Positions 9,695 to 18,726 of a stretch of DNA of 64,000 nt are shown here, one piece after another. Each line of letters begins with the position of its first letter. Position 1 is the stretch's first letter. The notes beneath the pieces are model-generated. The model had not been told where the DNA came from, searched no databases, and was given only the letters and a program-made list of their open reading frames with translations. Origin of the DNA: Streptococcus intermedius SK54 = ATCC 27335 (GTDB taxonomy: Bacteria > Bacillota > Bacilli > Lactobacillales > Streptococcaceae); NCBI RefSeq assembly GCF_000413475.1, contig NZ_ATFK01000003.1:62001-126000 (forward strand), written 5' to 3'. The translations under genes and the position numbers were made by a program.

Positions 9695-10747
9695 ATGAAA
9701 ATGTCAAAACAACAAATCATTCTTCTTTACGGCGGACGCAGTGCGGAAAGAAAAGTCTCTGTCTTATCAGCAGAGAGTGTCATGCGTGCGATTAATTATG
9801 ACAAATTTTTTGTCAAAACTTATTTCATCACGCAAGCGGGTGATTTTATCAAGACGCAAGAATTTTCAAGCAAACCTGCTGATGATGAAAAATTAATGAC
9901 CAATGATACCGTCATTGAGAGTCAAAAAATGAAGCCGAGTGACATTTACGAAGAAGGGGCAGTTGTGTTCCCAGTTCTTCATGGCCCAATGGGAGAAGAC
10001 GGGTCTATCCAAGGATTTCTTGAAGTGTTGAAAATGCCTTATGTTGGCTGCAATATTCTTTCGTCGAGTATTGCGATGGATAAAATCACAACTAAACGTG
10101 TGTTAGCTTCTGCTGGTATTCCTCAAGTACCGTATGTAGCCGTAGTGGAAGGGGAAGATGTAGAAGAAAAGATTGCAGAAGTAGAAGTTAATCTGACTTA
10201 TCCAGTCTTTACTAAACCATCAAATATGGGTTCTAGTGTTGGCATTTCTAAATCTGAAAACAAAGATGAATTGTGTTCTGCTCTTAAGTTAGCTTTTAAA
10301 TACGATAGTCGTGTCTTGATTGAGCAAGGTGTCAATGCGCGTGAAATTGAAGTTGGTTTATTTGGGAACGAAGGAGCTAAAAGTAGTTTACCAGGTGAAG
10401 TGGTGAAAGATGTCGCTTTTTATGATTACGAAGCCAAGTACATTGACAATAAAATTACTATGGATATCCCTGCAAAACTCTCTGAAGATGTTATTGCCAC
10501 TATGTGTGACTATGCTGAAAAAGCTTTCCATGCAATTGGTGGCGTTGGGTTATCTCGTTGTGATTTCTTTTATACTAATAAGGGTGAGATTTTCCTCAAT
10601 GAGTTAAACACGATGCCTGGATTCACACAGTGGTCAATGTATCCACTTCTTTGGGAAAATATGGGACTTTCTTACTCTGACTTGATCGAGCAATTAGTCC
10701 TCTTAGCCCAAGAAATCTTTGCAAAACGTGAAAAACACTTACTGTGA
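9695..10747 (+). CDS. ddl: D-alanine--D-alanine ligase
   Basis: This ATP-grasp ligase (350 residues from this start) makes the D-Ala-D-Ala dipeptide for peptidoglycan. The N-terminal [20 protein letters not shown] motif and the ATP-grasp segments [15 protein letters not shown] and [18 protein letters not shown] are intact. The ATG at 9695 has GAGAAGG six bases upstream. ATGs at 9680 and 9701 are in frame. The Tyr in the [12 protein letters not shown] neighbourhood fits a D-Ala rather than D-Lac ligase, and the gene order pbp2b-recR-ddl-murF supports a housekeeping Ddl. Confidence 0.95.
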   Translation: MKMSKQQIILLYGGRSAERKVSVLSAESVMRAINYDKFFVKTYFITQAGDFIKTQEFSSKPADDEKLMTNDTVIESQKMKPSDIYEEGAVVFPVLHGPMGEDGSIQGFLEVLKMPYVGCNILSSSIAMDKITTKRVLASAGIPQVPYVAVVEGEDVEEKIAEVEVNLTYPVFTKPSNMGSSVGISKSENKDELCSALKLAFKYDSRVLIEQGVNAREIEVGLFGNEGAKSSLPGEVVKDVAFYDYEAKYIDNKITMDIPAKLSEDVIATMCDYAEKAFHAIGGVGLSRCDFFYTNKGEIFLNELNTMPGFTQWSMYPLLWENMGLSYSDLIEQLVLLAQEIFAKREKHLL

Positions 10748-10795
10748 GAAGATTTTGAGCGAGATGGATTAGGTGCTGTTTCAAGCTTGAAAAGC

Positions 10796-10837
10796 GAACA
10801 AAATTCAAGTTCTACTTTCAACTTTAAAGTTTTGTTC
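10796..10837. repeat. Imperfect 42-base inverted repeat between ddl and murF
   Basis: GAACAAAA and TTTTGTTC form the outer arms and AAGTT/AACTT the inner arms of a hairpin around ctactttc. There is no terminal T run, so it is a weak terminator candidate and may be an mRNA-stability or repeat element. Function unknown. Confidence 0.45.
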
Positions 10838-10952
10838 TAAGCAATTAGCCATTAGCGTTAAGATAAGACAGGGATAATATTTTTCCTGCCTTTTCATTTT
10901 TTCTGTTATTTTGCTAGATCTTTTAGTGAATCTGTAAAAGTCGGTTTTTCTG

Positions 10953-10961
10953 TGGTATAAT
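10953..10961 (+). promoter_or_regulatory. Extended -10 promoter for murF
   Basis: TGGTATAAT lies 40 bases before the murF start, and the SD is in AAGCAGGGGAT. No clear -35 is seen. Confidence 0.6.
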
Positions 10962-11000
10962 GAGAGAGTTAGAGATATTTAAGATAAGCAGGGGATAAAA

Positions 11001-12371
11001 ATGCAATTAACGTTCTATGAGGTGGCTTCTGTTTTGAAAGCCAAAAATGATGTTCATCTATTTCCAGATTATACATTTAGAAAGGCAGAATTTGACAGCC
11101 GATTGATTGGAGAGGGAGATTTATTTCTGCCTCTTAAGGGTGCGCGTGATGGGCATGACTTTATTGCGACAGCATTTGAAAATGGAGCTGTGGCAACCTT
11201 ATCAGAAAAAGAATTGGAAGACTATCCTTATATTTTAGTAGATGATGTATTAGCAGCACTGCAGCATTTGGCACGGTATTATCTGGAAAAGATGAAGGTA
11301 GATGTTTTTGCAGTCACAGGTTCTAATGGTAAGACGACGACCAAAGACATGCTGGCTCACCTCTTGTCAATGGCTTATGAGACTTACAAAACGCAAGGAA
11401 ACTACAATAATGAAATTGGTCTTCCTTATACGGTCTTGCATATGCCAGATGATACTGAAAAGTTGGTGCTGGAAATGGGGCAAGATCACATGGGGGATAT
11501 TCATCTTTTATCTACTATCGCTCAGCCAAAAGTAGGCATAGTGACTTTAATTGGAGAAGCACATCTAGAATTTTTTAAAAGCCGTCATGAAATTGCAAAA
11601 GGAAAGCTACAAATCGCTGACGGTATGAAAAATGGGGCTCTTTTAGTTGTCCCAGCGGACAAGATTATCAATGACTTTTTACCAAGTCAGCAAAATGTTG
11701 TTCGTTTTGGTCCAGACGAAGATATTTGTCTAACAAAATTAGAAGAACGAAAAGATAGCTTGACCTTTGAGACCAACTTTTTAACTAGTGCTATTGACCT
11801 TCCAGTAACTGGAAAATACAATGCGGCTAATGCTATGGTTGCAACCTATGTAGCTTTAAAAGAAGGGGTGACAGAAGAGGCCATTCAAAAAGCTTTTTTG
11901 ACTCTTGAATTAACGCGAAATCGCACTGAATGGAAAAAAGCTAAAAATGGAGCTGATATCCTCTCAGATGTTTATAATGCGAATCCAACAGCTATGCGTC
12001 TGATTTTGGAAACTTTTTCTACAATTCCTTATAATGATAATGGTCGGAAGTTGGTTGTTTTAGCTGATATGAAGGAGCTGGGGGCTGAGTCTAAACAAAT
12101 GCATAGCGCTATGATAACTAGTCTAAATCCGGAAATTTTATCAGAAATATTTCTCTACGGAGAAGATATGGCTGCTCTTTTTAGCTATGCCAAGGAAATT
12201 TTCCCGCTAGGGAGAGTCCACTATTTTGTAAAAAATGCTGAAAAAGACCAGTTTCCGGCCTTAGTAAAAGCGATTAAAAAAGTGCTCCAACCAGCAGATC
12301 AAGTGTTGATAAAAGGAAGTAACTCTATGAATTTAGCTAATCTAGTAGAGGAATTGGAGAATGAGGTGTAA
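11001..12371 (+). CDS. murF: UDP-N-acetylmuramoyl-tripeptide--D-alanyl-D-alanine ligase
   Basis: This 456-residue Mur ligase adds the D-Ala-D-Ala made by Ddl to the UDP-MurNAc-tripeptide, completing the cytoplasmic peptidoglycan precursor. The P-loop TGSNGKTTTKDM lies at about residues 107-118. The family motifs EMGQDHMGDIHLL and DVYNANPTAMR are intact. Its neighbour ddl supplies the substrate. The 3' end overlaps the next ORF by 11 bases. Confidence 0.96.
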   Translation: MQLTFYEVASVLKAKNDVHLFPDYTFRKAEFDSRLIGEGDLFLPLKGARDGHDFIATAFENGAVATLSEKELEDYPYILVDDVLAALQHLARYYLEKMKVDVFAVTGSNGKTTTKDMLAHLLSMAYETYKTQGNYNNEIGLPYTVLHMPDDTEKLVLEMGQDHMGDIHLLSTIAQPKVGIVTLIGEAHLEFFKSRHEIAKGKLQIADGMKNGALLVVPADKIINDFLPSQQNVVRFGPDEDICLTKLEERKDSLTFETNFLTSAIDLPVTGKYNAANAMVATYVALKEGVTEEAIQKAFLTLELTRNRTEWKKAKNGADILSDVYNANPTAMRLILETFSTIPYNDNGRKLVVLADMKELGAESKQMHSAMITSLNPEILSEIFLYGEDMAALFSYAKEIFPLGRVHYFVKNAEKDQFPALVKAIKKVLQPADQVLIKGSNSMNLANLVEELENEV

Positions 12372-12909
12372 GCATCAGGTGCAGTATCTTGCTCTTCTTC
12401 GCGGTGTGATGCCTATGGGACCAAATCGAATTCCTAAGATGAGTGATTTAGTTCAATTGTTGGAAACATCTGGTTTAGATAATGTTTCAAGCTATATTCA
12501 ATCAGGTAATGTGATTTGTGAAACGAGTATATCTGCTAAAGAATTGGCTCGACATATTCATCAATTGATTTTAGAGAAAATCGGCGCAAATTTAGCCATT
12601 ATTGTAAAAGAAAAATCGGATTTAGAAAAAGCTATCTTACAAAATCCTTTCCCCGAGGAATTGGATTCATCACGGATTCATCTGGTTTTTACAAACAGTC
12701 ATATTTCGACAGAGCGATTGACAGAAGTGAGAGAAATGAACTTTACAGATGAAATATTTGCAGTTGGAGAAACTTGCCTTTATATGTATCTACCAAGAGA
12801 TGCTAGAATAAAGAAATTAAATAATAATTTTCTTGAAAAGAAATTAGGTATTATTGCTACAACAAGAAAATTAAGTGTCATAAAAAAATTAATTGATAGG
12901 ATGGATTAG
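12361..12909 (+). CDS. DUF1697 family protein
   Basis: This 182-residue protein matches DUF1697 proteins, with the typical start YLALLRGVMPMGPNRIPKM, then LVQLLETSGLDNVSSYIQSGNV and the C-terminal NNNFLEKKLGIIATTR. The ATG lies inside the murF 3' end and GGAG precedes it by a few bases, so translation is probably coupled to murF. The biochemical role of the family is not established. The sequence looks complete. Confidence 0.85.
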   Translation: MRCKHQVQYLALLRGVMPMGPNRIPKMSDLVQLLETSGLDNVSSYIQSGNVICETSISAKELARHIHQLILEKIGANLAIIVKEKSDLEKAILQNPFPEELDSSRIHLVFTNSHISTERLTEVREMNFTDEIFAVGETCLYMYLPRDARIKKLNNNFLEKKLGIIATTRKLSVIKKLIDRMD

Positions 12910-12915
12910 TAGAAG

Positions 12916-13620
12916 ATGAATCTACAAGAATTTTTTACAAACCATAAAACGGAGGCACCACAATTGACCCCGTTTTGGTACGGAATAATGTTTTTAGGAA
13001 TCATTTACATCATGTACAGTGCTGTAAAATATCATCAAAATAAGCGTTATCAAATTATTTTAAAATTTGTACAAGGATTCCAAATTCTAATGCTTTATAG
13101 CTGGTATGTCGCCACTTTGTCACCACTATCTGAGGCACTTCCTTTTTATCATTGTAGATTGGCGATGTTTGCTATTTTGTTTCTGCCTGATTCCTCAGTT
13201 TATAAACAATATTTTGCACTTTTGGGAGTATTTGGGCCTATTTGTGCATTGATTTATCCTTTGTTTGATCCATTTACTTTTCCTCATATTACCTTAGTAT
13301 CTTATCTGATTGGCCACTATGCTCTTTTGGGAAATTCTCTTACGTATTTGATGAATCATTATGATAGTAAGCAATTGGGCTTGCGGCGAATTGTAGAGAT
13401 TAGTTTTGCTATGAATCTCTTGTTATTATTTGTAAATTTTGTGAGCGGTGGAAATTATGGTTTTTTGAAGGAGCCGCCTTTAGTAGGTGATTATGGGATG
13501 ATTAGCAATTATCTATTGGTATCATTGCCTCTGATTTTAGCTATTTGGATGATTTCTCTGGTCTTTAAACAAATACAGATTAAGCAAGAACAAGAAGAAA
13601 CGATAAGACAGGAAAATTAA
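12916..13620 (+). CDS. YwaF/TIGR02206-type integral membrane protein (copy 1)
   Basis: This 234-residue protein has about six hydrophobic segments and the family signature LPFYHCRLAMFAILFLPDS, followed by FDPFTFPHI and GNYGFL near the C-terminus. It resembles the Bacillus YwaF family of unknown function. A paralog follows four bases later, and the two share much of their length, so they look like a tandem duplication. Both are probably translated from the murF transcript. Confidence 0.8.
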   Translation: MNLQEFFTNHKTEAPQLTPFWYGIMFLGIIYIMYSAVKYHQNKRYQIILKFVQGFQILMLYSWYVATLSPLSEALPFYHCRLAMFAILFLPDSSVYKQYFALLGVFGPICALIYPLFDPFTFPHITLVSYLIGHYALLGNSLTYLMNHYDSKQLGLRRIVEISFAMNLLLLFVNFVSGGNYGFLKEPPLVGDYGMISNYLLVSLPLILAIWMISLVFKQIQIKQEQEETIRQEN

Positions 13621-13623
13621 ATT

Positions 13624-14313
13624 GTGCTGAAGAATTTTTTAACTACTCATACAACAGAACCGCCTCTGATATCGACATTTTGGCATGGATTGATGCTTAT
13701 GTTTATCTTACTGTTCATCTATGTGGCTGTGAAATATCATGATAATTCATATATTGTAGAAACGTTTAAATGGATTCAAATCATACAGTTAGTTGTTCTT
13801 TATACATGGTATATTGGCTTTCGATTACCACTAGCCAATAGTTTACCCCTTTATCATTGTCGTTTAGCCATGCTTGCTGTTGTTTTTTTACCAGACAACT
13901 GGCGAATCAAACAGTATTTTGCTTTAATGGGAGTAAGCGGTGCGGTATTTGCTTTGGGCTATCCGGTCTTTGACCCTTATGATTTTCCACATATTACGAG
14001 CTTTTCTTTCTTGATTGGTCATTATGCCTTGTTGGGTAATTCCCTTGTGTATCTGATGAATTCGTATGATAAGAAAGCACTAAAAAAATATCAGATTCTT
14101 TTTTATACTTTTGCATTAGATTTATTTTTAGTAGGGGTTAATCATTTGACAGGTGGTAACTATGGTCTTATGACACACCCACCTTTTATTAAAGGGGAGA
14201 ATATTTTGTTTAATTATTTGGTTGTTTCAACCATACTGTCTGTCACCTTGATTCTTCTTGATGAAATATTTAAAAGGCGATGGAAAAAGAAATCAAAAAT
14301 AATTTCAAACTGA
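13624..14313 (+). CDS. YwaF/TIGR02206-type integral membrane protein (copy 2)
   Basis: This 229-residue paralog of the preceding gene carries the same LPLYHCRLAMLAVVFLPDN, FDPYDFPHITSF and GNYGLM motifs and a similar membrane pattern. It starts with GTG four bases after the stop of copy 1. The copies have diverged strongly at the nucleotide level, so the duplication is not recent. The function is unknown. A terminator follows. Confidence 0.78.
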   Translation: MLKNFLTTHTTEPPLISTFWHGLMLMFILLFIYVAVKYHDNSYIVETFKWIQIIQLVVLYTWYIGFRLPLANSLPLYHCRLAMLAVVFLPDNWRIKQYFALMGVSGAVFALGYPVFDPYDFPHITSFSFLIGHYALLGNSLVYLMNSYDKKALKKYQILFYTFALDLFLVGVNHLTGGNYGLMTHPPFIKGENILFNYLVVSTILSVTLILLDEIFKRRWKKKSKIISN

Positions 14314-14332
14314 TATATCTCAATATTTATTT

Positions 14333-14362
14333 TCCTGTCAAATTTACTTGGCAGGATTTTTT
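14333..14362 (+). terminator. Intrinsic terminator after the YwaF pair
   Basis: CCTGTCAA pairs with TTGGCAGG (one G-U pair) around ATTTAC and is followed by ATTTTTT. Confidence 0.8.
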
Positions 14363-14448
14363 CCACTATTTTGTGCAATGTAAAAAATTTTTGCTAGATT
14401 TTATGCAAGAAAATAGTAAAATGAGAGTAGAAAGATAGGAGAGAGATT

Positions 14449-14856
14449 ATGGAAATTGGTAAAAAATTAAAAGAAGCGCGGCAAATATGTGGCCTGACAC
14501 AAGAAAGTGTCGCAGAAGAATTAAATGTATCTAGACAAACTATCTCAAATTGGGAAACAGAAAAATTTTATCCGGATATTTTATATGTTTTACAGTTAAG
14601 TGATTTGTATCAGGTTAGTTTGGATGAATTGTTGAAAGGAGATGAGCATATGATTCAGCACTTAGAAGATTCCACTAATACTGTTAAGAGCAATCGAAAG
14701 ATTTTACTAGCCTTTATATGTAATATTTGTTTATTATTCCTTTTCTTCATTTTTGTCACTCCAATCTCTAAGAGTTATCTGTTGACCTTGTTAGCGGTGG
14801 CGCTGGTAACTGGGACAAGTGGGTATATCTTGGTGCAGATTATTCGCAAAATATAG
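14449..14856 (+). CDS. XRE-family regulator with C-terminal membrane helices
   Basis: This 135-residue protein has an N-terminal Cro/CI helix-turn-helix (LKEARQICGLTQESVAEEL, SRQTISNWETEKFYPD; residues 5-60) and two hydrophobic helices in the C-terminal half. It should be a membrane-tethered DNA-binding regulator. The partner gene begins 11 bases later and encodes a small membrane protein, so they form a two-gene unit. The signal sensed is unknown. Confidence 0.82.
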   Translation: MEIGKKLKEARQICGLTQESVAEELNVSRQTISNWETEKFYPDILYVLQLSDLYQVSLDELLKGDEHMIQHLEDSTNTVKSNRKILLAFICNICLLFLFFIFVTPISKSYLLTLLAVALVTGTSGYILVQIIRKI

Positions 14857-14867
14857 GAGGTTTTATC

Positions 14868-15188
14868 ATGACTTGGTATCTGTTGACCTTGATTGGTTTG
14901 CTTATCGTAACAAATGGACTGTTTGTTTATCAATTATTTAAATTGATTGAATTAGATGCTGCGGTTCGCGGGATGAAACACCCCAAATTTTGGGCTTTCT
15001 TAACGACTGGCGGTCAACGAGGAGAAGGATTGATTTTGTACCTATTAAAACGGAACAAGGCCGTTTTTTCCATGACAGCAGAAGAAACAGAAGAACTTCA
15101 AACGAGGAAACAACGGTTAATCTATTTACTGGTGTTAATGGTTATCTTAGCGATTTTTCTCTTTGCTAGTGTGCTTGTGAGATTTTAA
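14868..15188 (+). CDS. Small membrane protein, unknown function
   Basis: This 106-residue protein has an N-terminal hydrophobic helix (WYLLTLIGLLIVTNGLFV) and a C-terminal one (LIYLLVLMVILAIFLFASV) around a basic soluble middle. The SD AGGAGG lies just upstream. It follows the XRE regulator closely and probably works with it. I recognise no family. Confidence 0.7.
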   Translation: MTWYLLTLIGLLIVTNGLFVYQLFKLIELDAAVRGMKHPKFWAFLTTGGQRGEGLILYLLKRNKAVFSMTAEETEELQTRKQRLIYLLVLMVILAIFLFASVLVRF

Positions 15189-15218
15189 TAGAAGTCTCGA
15201 CTATCGAAAAAAATAAAT

Positions 15219-15245
15219 TAATCGCCCGAGAGGGCAATTTTTATC
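15219..15245 (+). terminator. Intrinsic terminator
   Basis: ATCGCCC-GAGA-GGGCAAT forms a short GC stem followed by TTTTTAT, ending the XRE gene pair. Confidence 0.7.
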
Positions 15246-15257
15246 TTCTCTAGATTA

Positions 15258-15286
15258 TTGAAAAAAAGCGCTAAATCCGCTATAAT
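15258..15286 (+). promoter_or_regulatory. prfC promoter
   Basis: TTGAAA at 15258-15263 and TATAAT at 15281-15286 are separated by exactly 17 bases. About 90 bases of leader follow before the ATG. Confidence 0.75.
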
Positions 15287-15378
15287 GGATAAGTTGAAAG
15301 GATCAAGGATTCCGATGTAAAGATAAAAAGTAGATGCTAACATTCACGATTATTCTAAAATGAAAGAAAGAGAAAAAG

Positions 15379-16923
15379 ATGACTTTACAAGAAGAAATTA
15401 AGAAGCGACGGACTTTTGCTATTATTTCCCACCCGGACGCAGGGAAGACGACCATTACGGAGCAGCTGCTCTACTTTGGAGGCGAGATTCGTGAGGCTGG
15501 GACAGTCAAGGGGAAAAAGACCGGAAACTTTGCCAAGTCCGACTGGATGGATATTGAGAAGCAGCGGGGAATTTCTGTGACGTCCTCTGTCATGCAGTTT
15601 GATTACGATGGCAAACGGGTCAATATTCTGGATACGCCAGGGCATGAGGATTTCTCAGAAGATACTTATCGAACTCTGATGGCGGTCGATGCAGCGGTCA
15701 TGGTCATTGACTCGGCTAAAGGTATTGAGGCCCAGACTAAGAAGTTATTTGAGGTTGTCAAACATCGCAATATCCCAGTCTTCACCTTTATGAACAAGCT
15801 GGATCGAGATGGCCGCGAACCTTTAGATCTACTGGAAGAACTGGAAGAAATTCTAGGCATTGCTAGCTACCCGATGAACTGGCCAATCGGTATGGGAAAA
15901 AGTTTTGAGGGTCTCTATGATCTCTATAATGAACGTCTAGAACTGTACAAAGGCGATGAGCGTTTTGCTTCTTTGGAAGATGGCGACCAACTTTTTGCTT
16001 CCAATCCTTTCTATAATCAGGTCAAGGAAGATATCGAACTCTTACAAGAAGCTGGAAATGAATTTTCAGAAGAAGCGATTTTAGACGGTAAGCTGACACC
16101 CGTTTTCTTCGGTTCAGCCTTGACCAACTTTGGCGTGCAGACTTTCTTAGAAACTTTCCTTAAGTTTGCTCCGGAACCACATGGCCATAAGAAGACAGAC
16201 GGTGAAGAAGTCGAGCCACTCAGCCCAGACTTTTCAGGTTTTGTCTTTAAAATTCAGGCCAATATGGATCCGCGCCACCGCGATCGTATTGCCTTTGTCC
16301 GTATCGTTTCTGGTGAGTTTGAGCGCGGTATGAGTGTCAATCTGCCTCGCACTGGAAAGTCTGCCAAGCTGTCTAATGTCACCCAGTTTATGGCCGAAAG
16401 TCGGGAAAATGTCACAAATGCTGTGGCAGGTGATATCATCGGAGTTTACGATACTGGGACTTATCAGGTAGGAGATACTCTAACTGTGGGCAAGAACAAG
16501 TTTGAATTTGAACCTCTGCCAACCTTTACACCAGAGATTTTCATGAAGGTTGCAGCTAAGAATGTCATGAAGCAAAAATCCTTCCATAAGGGGATTGAAC
16601 AGCTGGTGCAAGAGGGAGCCATTCAGCTTTATACCAATTACCAAACTGGCGAGTATATGCTAGGAGCTGTCGGTCAGCTCCAGTTTGAAGTCTTCAAGCA
16701 TCGCATGGAAAATGAATACAACGCCGAAGTGGTTATGAATCCCATGGGCAAAAAGACAGTTCGCTGGATTTCACCAGATGACCTTGATGAGCGTATGTCC
16801 TCGAGTCGCAATATCTTAGCCAAGGACCGCTTTGACCAGCCTGTCTTCCTCTTTGAAAATGATTTTGCTCTTCGCTGGTTCGCAGACAAGTATCCGGATG
16901 TCAAGTTAGAAGAGAAGATGTGA
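15379..16923 (+). CDS. prfC: Peptide chain release factor 3 (GTPase)
   Basis: This 514-residue translational GTPase recycles RF1/RF2 from terminating ribosomes. The GTP-binding motifs are SHPDAGKTT (G1), DTPGHEDF (G3) and NKLDRD (G4), followed by the EF-Tu-like domain 2 and a C-terminal RF3 domain. The length is standard. The gene is clearly richer in G and C at third positions (many CTG, GAG, AAG, CGG codons) than its AT-rich neighbours, which suggests a different mutational history or exchange with a higher-GC streptococcus. A terminator and corA follow. Confidence 0.96.
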   Translation: MTLQEEIKKRRTFAIISHPDAGKTTITEQLLYFGGEIREAGTVKGKKTGNFAKSDWMDIEKQRGISVTSSVMQFDYDGKRVNILDTPGHEDFSEDTYRTLMAVDAAVMVIDSAKGIEAQTKKLFEVVKHRNIPVFTFMNKLDRDGREPLDLLEELEEILGIASYPMNWPIGMGKSFEGLYDLYNERLELYKGDERFASLEDGDQLFASNPFYNQVKEDIELLQEAGNEFSEEAILDGKLTPVFFGSALTNFGVQTFLETFLKFAPEPHGHKKTDGEEVEPLSPDFSGFVFKIQANMDPRHRDRIAFVRIVSGEFERGMSVNLPRTGKSAKLSNVTQFMAESRENVTNAVAGDIIGVYDTGTYQVGDTLTVGKNKFEFEPLPTFTPEIFMKVAAKNVMKQKSFHKGIEQLVQEGAIQLYTNYQTGEYMLGAVGQLQFEVFKHRMENEYNAEVVMNPMGKKTVRWISPDDLDERMSSSRNILAKDRFDQPVFLFENDFALRWFADKYPDVKLEEKM

Positions 16924-17045
16924 CGTACCAAAACTATCTGATTACAGACCGTGTATAGCAACATCATAGTTATAATAAAATCGGCTCGCTAGGTTAGTTG
17001 CTACAGGATATAAAGATTTACTGATTGTATATATTAAATTTTCCT

Positions 17046-17076
17046 AAGGATTGAGCTTTCTTCTCTCAGTCCTTTT
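17046..17076 (+). terminator. Terminator-like hairpin between prfC and corA
   Basis: AAGGATTGAG pairs with CTCAGTCCTT around a CTTTCTT-type loop and is followed by TTCC. It lies about 25 bases before the corA start. It may end prfC or lie in the corA leader, because no clear corA promoter falls between it and the GTG. Confidence 0.6.
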
Positions 17077-17101
17077 CCATTGATAGTGAAAGGGGAAAGT
17101 A

Positions 17102-18010
17102 GTGTTTATCGAAAAGAAATTACAGAGTGGAATGGCCTGGATAAATTTGGATGCAGATATTTTAAGTCAACACCCAGGTTCTTATACAAAATACAATATT
17201 GATGAAGAAACAATTGAGTATGCACTGGATAAAAATGAACGCGCCCACATGGACTACAATCGTGAGACAGGAACAGTTGTTTTTATTTTCAATGTACTCA
17301 ATTTAAAAAGATCTAAAAATTACTATGAAACAGTCCCTATGACCTTTGTGGTACAGCAGGATCGGCTCATTACCATTAGCAATAAGGAAAATACTTATGT
17401 TGTAGATATGATGAAAAATTATGTTGAACACCATGAACCAGTTACAGTTTACAAATTTCTATTTGCTAGTTTAGAATTGGTGTGTAATTCGTATTATCCT
17501 GTGATTGAACAAATGGACGAAACAAAAGATAACATCAATCATCTCTTGCACCAAACAACCACTAAAAAAAATCTCTTTGCTTTGGCAGACTTAGAGACTT
17601 CCATGGTCTATCTGGTCGCTGCTGCAAAGCAAAATCGCATGTTATTAGAGCATATTAGAGGACATGCAATTTATCGCCGTTTAGATGAAGTTGAAAAAGA
17701 GCAGTTTGATGATGTCATGATTGAAGCTCGCCAGTTAGTAGCAATGACTGACTTAATTTCTCAAGTTCTCAGTCAATTGTCAGGTTCTTACAACAATATT
17801 TTGAATAATAATCTGAATGACAATTTAACCGTTTTAACAATCATTTCTGTTCTCTTAGCGGTTCTTGCTGTTATTACTGGGTTCTTTGGCATGAATGTAC
17901 CACTTCCGTTATCCAATGACAAGAATGCTTGGATTTATATTGTTGTCATTAGTTTAGTTATATGGGGACTTCTGACCAAGGTTCTTAAGTGGCTGGCCAA
18001 TAAACGGTAA
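17102..18010 (+). CDS. corA: CorA-family divalent cation transporter
   Basis: This 302-residue protein is a CorA-family channel expected to carry Mg2+ (or Co2+/Ni2+). A large cytoplasmic domain is followed by two membrane helices. The invariant GMN motif is present in GFFGMNVPLP just after the first helix. The start is GTG with AAAGGGGAAAG upstream. The usual MPEL loop is replaced by a polar NDKNAW stretch, as in many Firmicute CorA homologs. Ion specificity is not readable from sequence. Confidence 0.88.
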   Translation: MFIEKKLQSGMAWINLDADILSQHPGSYTKYNIDEETIEYALDKNERAHMDYNRETGTVVFIFNVLNLKRSKNYYETVPMTFVVQQDRLITISNKENTYVVDMMKNYVEHHEPVTVYKFLFASLELVCNSYYPVIEQMDETKDNINHLLHQTTTKKNLFALADLETSMVYLVAAAKQNRMLLEHIRGHAIYRRLDEVEKEQFDDVMIEARQLVAMTDLISQVLSQLSGSYNNILNNNLNDNLTVLTIISVLLAVLAVITGFFGMNVPLPLSNDKNAWIYIVVISLVIWGLLTKVLKWLANKR

Positions 18011-18015
18011 TAAAT

Positions 18016-18045
18016 TAAAAAGGCTTCCTTAACTCTTGGAAGCCT
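18016..18045. terminator. Bidirectional terminator between corA and the convergent small gene
   Basis: AGGCTTCC and GGAAGCCT form the stem. The minus-strand reading is followed by TTTTTAA and the plus-strand reading by a later T run. The minus-strand stop codon lies in the loop. Confidence 0.8.
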
Positions 18046-18433
18046 CTTCATCGCTTTTTTGTCTTTTTCGATATTCTAATCCCCAACCAATCATCCAGCA
18101 GAAAACCAGCAAATAATTTTCAATCCAGCCCAGTAGATTAGCTTGATTGGCTTTTTCCAGATAGCCTAGCAGATGGTTGGTGCCAAAGCCCAGTCCACCC
18201 AGAATTAGAGCTAGTAGGGTCATACGCAAATAGAACCAATCATACTTCATGTTGGCGGCAAGTAGTAACGGCAGAATAGCCAGATTCCAGAAGCCGATTT
18301 CTCTCTGCCAGTAGGGCGCTAGACCATAGATAGATTCAGCGCCTAAGAGTTGGGGCTGGAAAATCTGGATAATAGCTGCACTCAGCATAGCTAAGATAAG
18401 TAAAATGAAAATCACGCGTAAAAATTTATTCAT
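18029..18433 (-). CDS. Small integral membrane protein, unknown function
   Basis: This 134-residue protein has about four hydrophobic segments and a charged Lys/Glu-rich C-terminus (EYRKRQKSDEEASKS). The SD GAGGAGATAGGT lies upstream of the ATG on the minus strand. I recognise no domain. Its base composition is a little more GC-rich than the surrounding genes. Confidence 0.68.
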   Translation of the reverse strand: MNKFLRVIFILLILAMLSAAIIQIFQPQLLGAESIYGLAPYWQREIGFWNLAILPLLLAANMKYDWFYLRMTLLALILGGLGFGTNHLLGYLEKANQANLLGWIENYLLVFCWMIGWGLEYRKRQKSDEEASKS

Positions 18434-18558
18434 ACCTATCTCCTCTCTTCTTTGTAGATTATAATGTTTTTGAAAATGATTTTTAAGTTTTCATTTTTTA
18501 CAGAGAGAATCTCTAATAAAATATTTTACACTCAAGTCCTATCTTTTTACCTTTCTTT

Positions 18559-18569
18559 ATGTTATACTA
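18559..18569 (+). promoter_or_regulatory. Extended -10 element upstream of cshA
   Basis: TGTTATACT fits the TG-N-TATACT pattern about 160 bases before cshA, which would give a long untranslated leader. The -35 is not obvious. Confidence 0.4.
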
Positions 18570-18686
18570 GATAAGTTGTAAATTAGTTAGCTTTCTCATT
18601 CATCTTTGACAGAAAATTAAGCTGCAGTCGTTTCGATTGGAACCCTTGTGTCAGATTCGTTGAATGAAAAGCAAAATATGTTTGAT

Positions 18687-18710
18687 AAGGTAGCTTCGCA
18701 CTGCCTTTTT
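18687..18710 (+). promoter_or_regulatory. Terminator-like hairpin in the cshA leader
   Basis: AAGGTAG pairs with CTGCCTT (one G-U pair) around CTTCGCA and is followed by TTT, directly before the cshA ribosome-binding site. It sits in a long leader, so it may attenuate or modulate cshA. This is an inference. Confidence 0.4.
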
Positions 18711-18726
18711 AGAAAGAAGAAGAACA

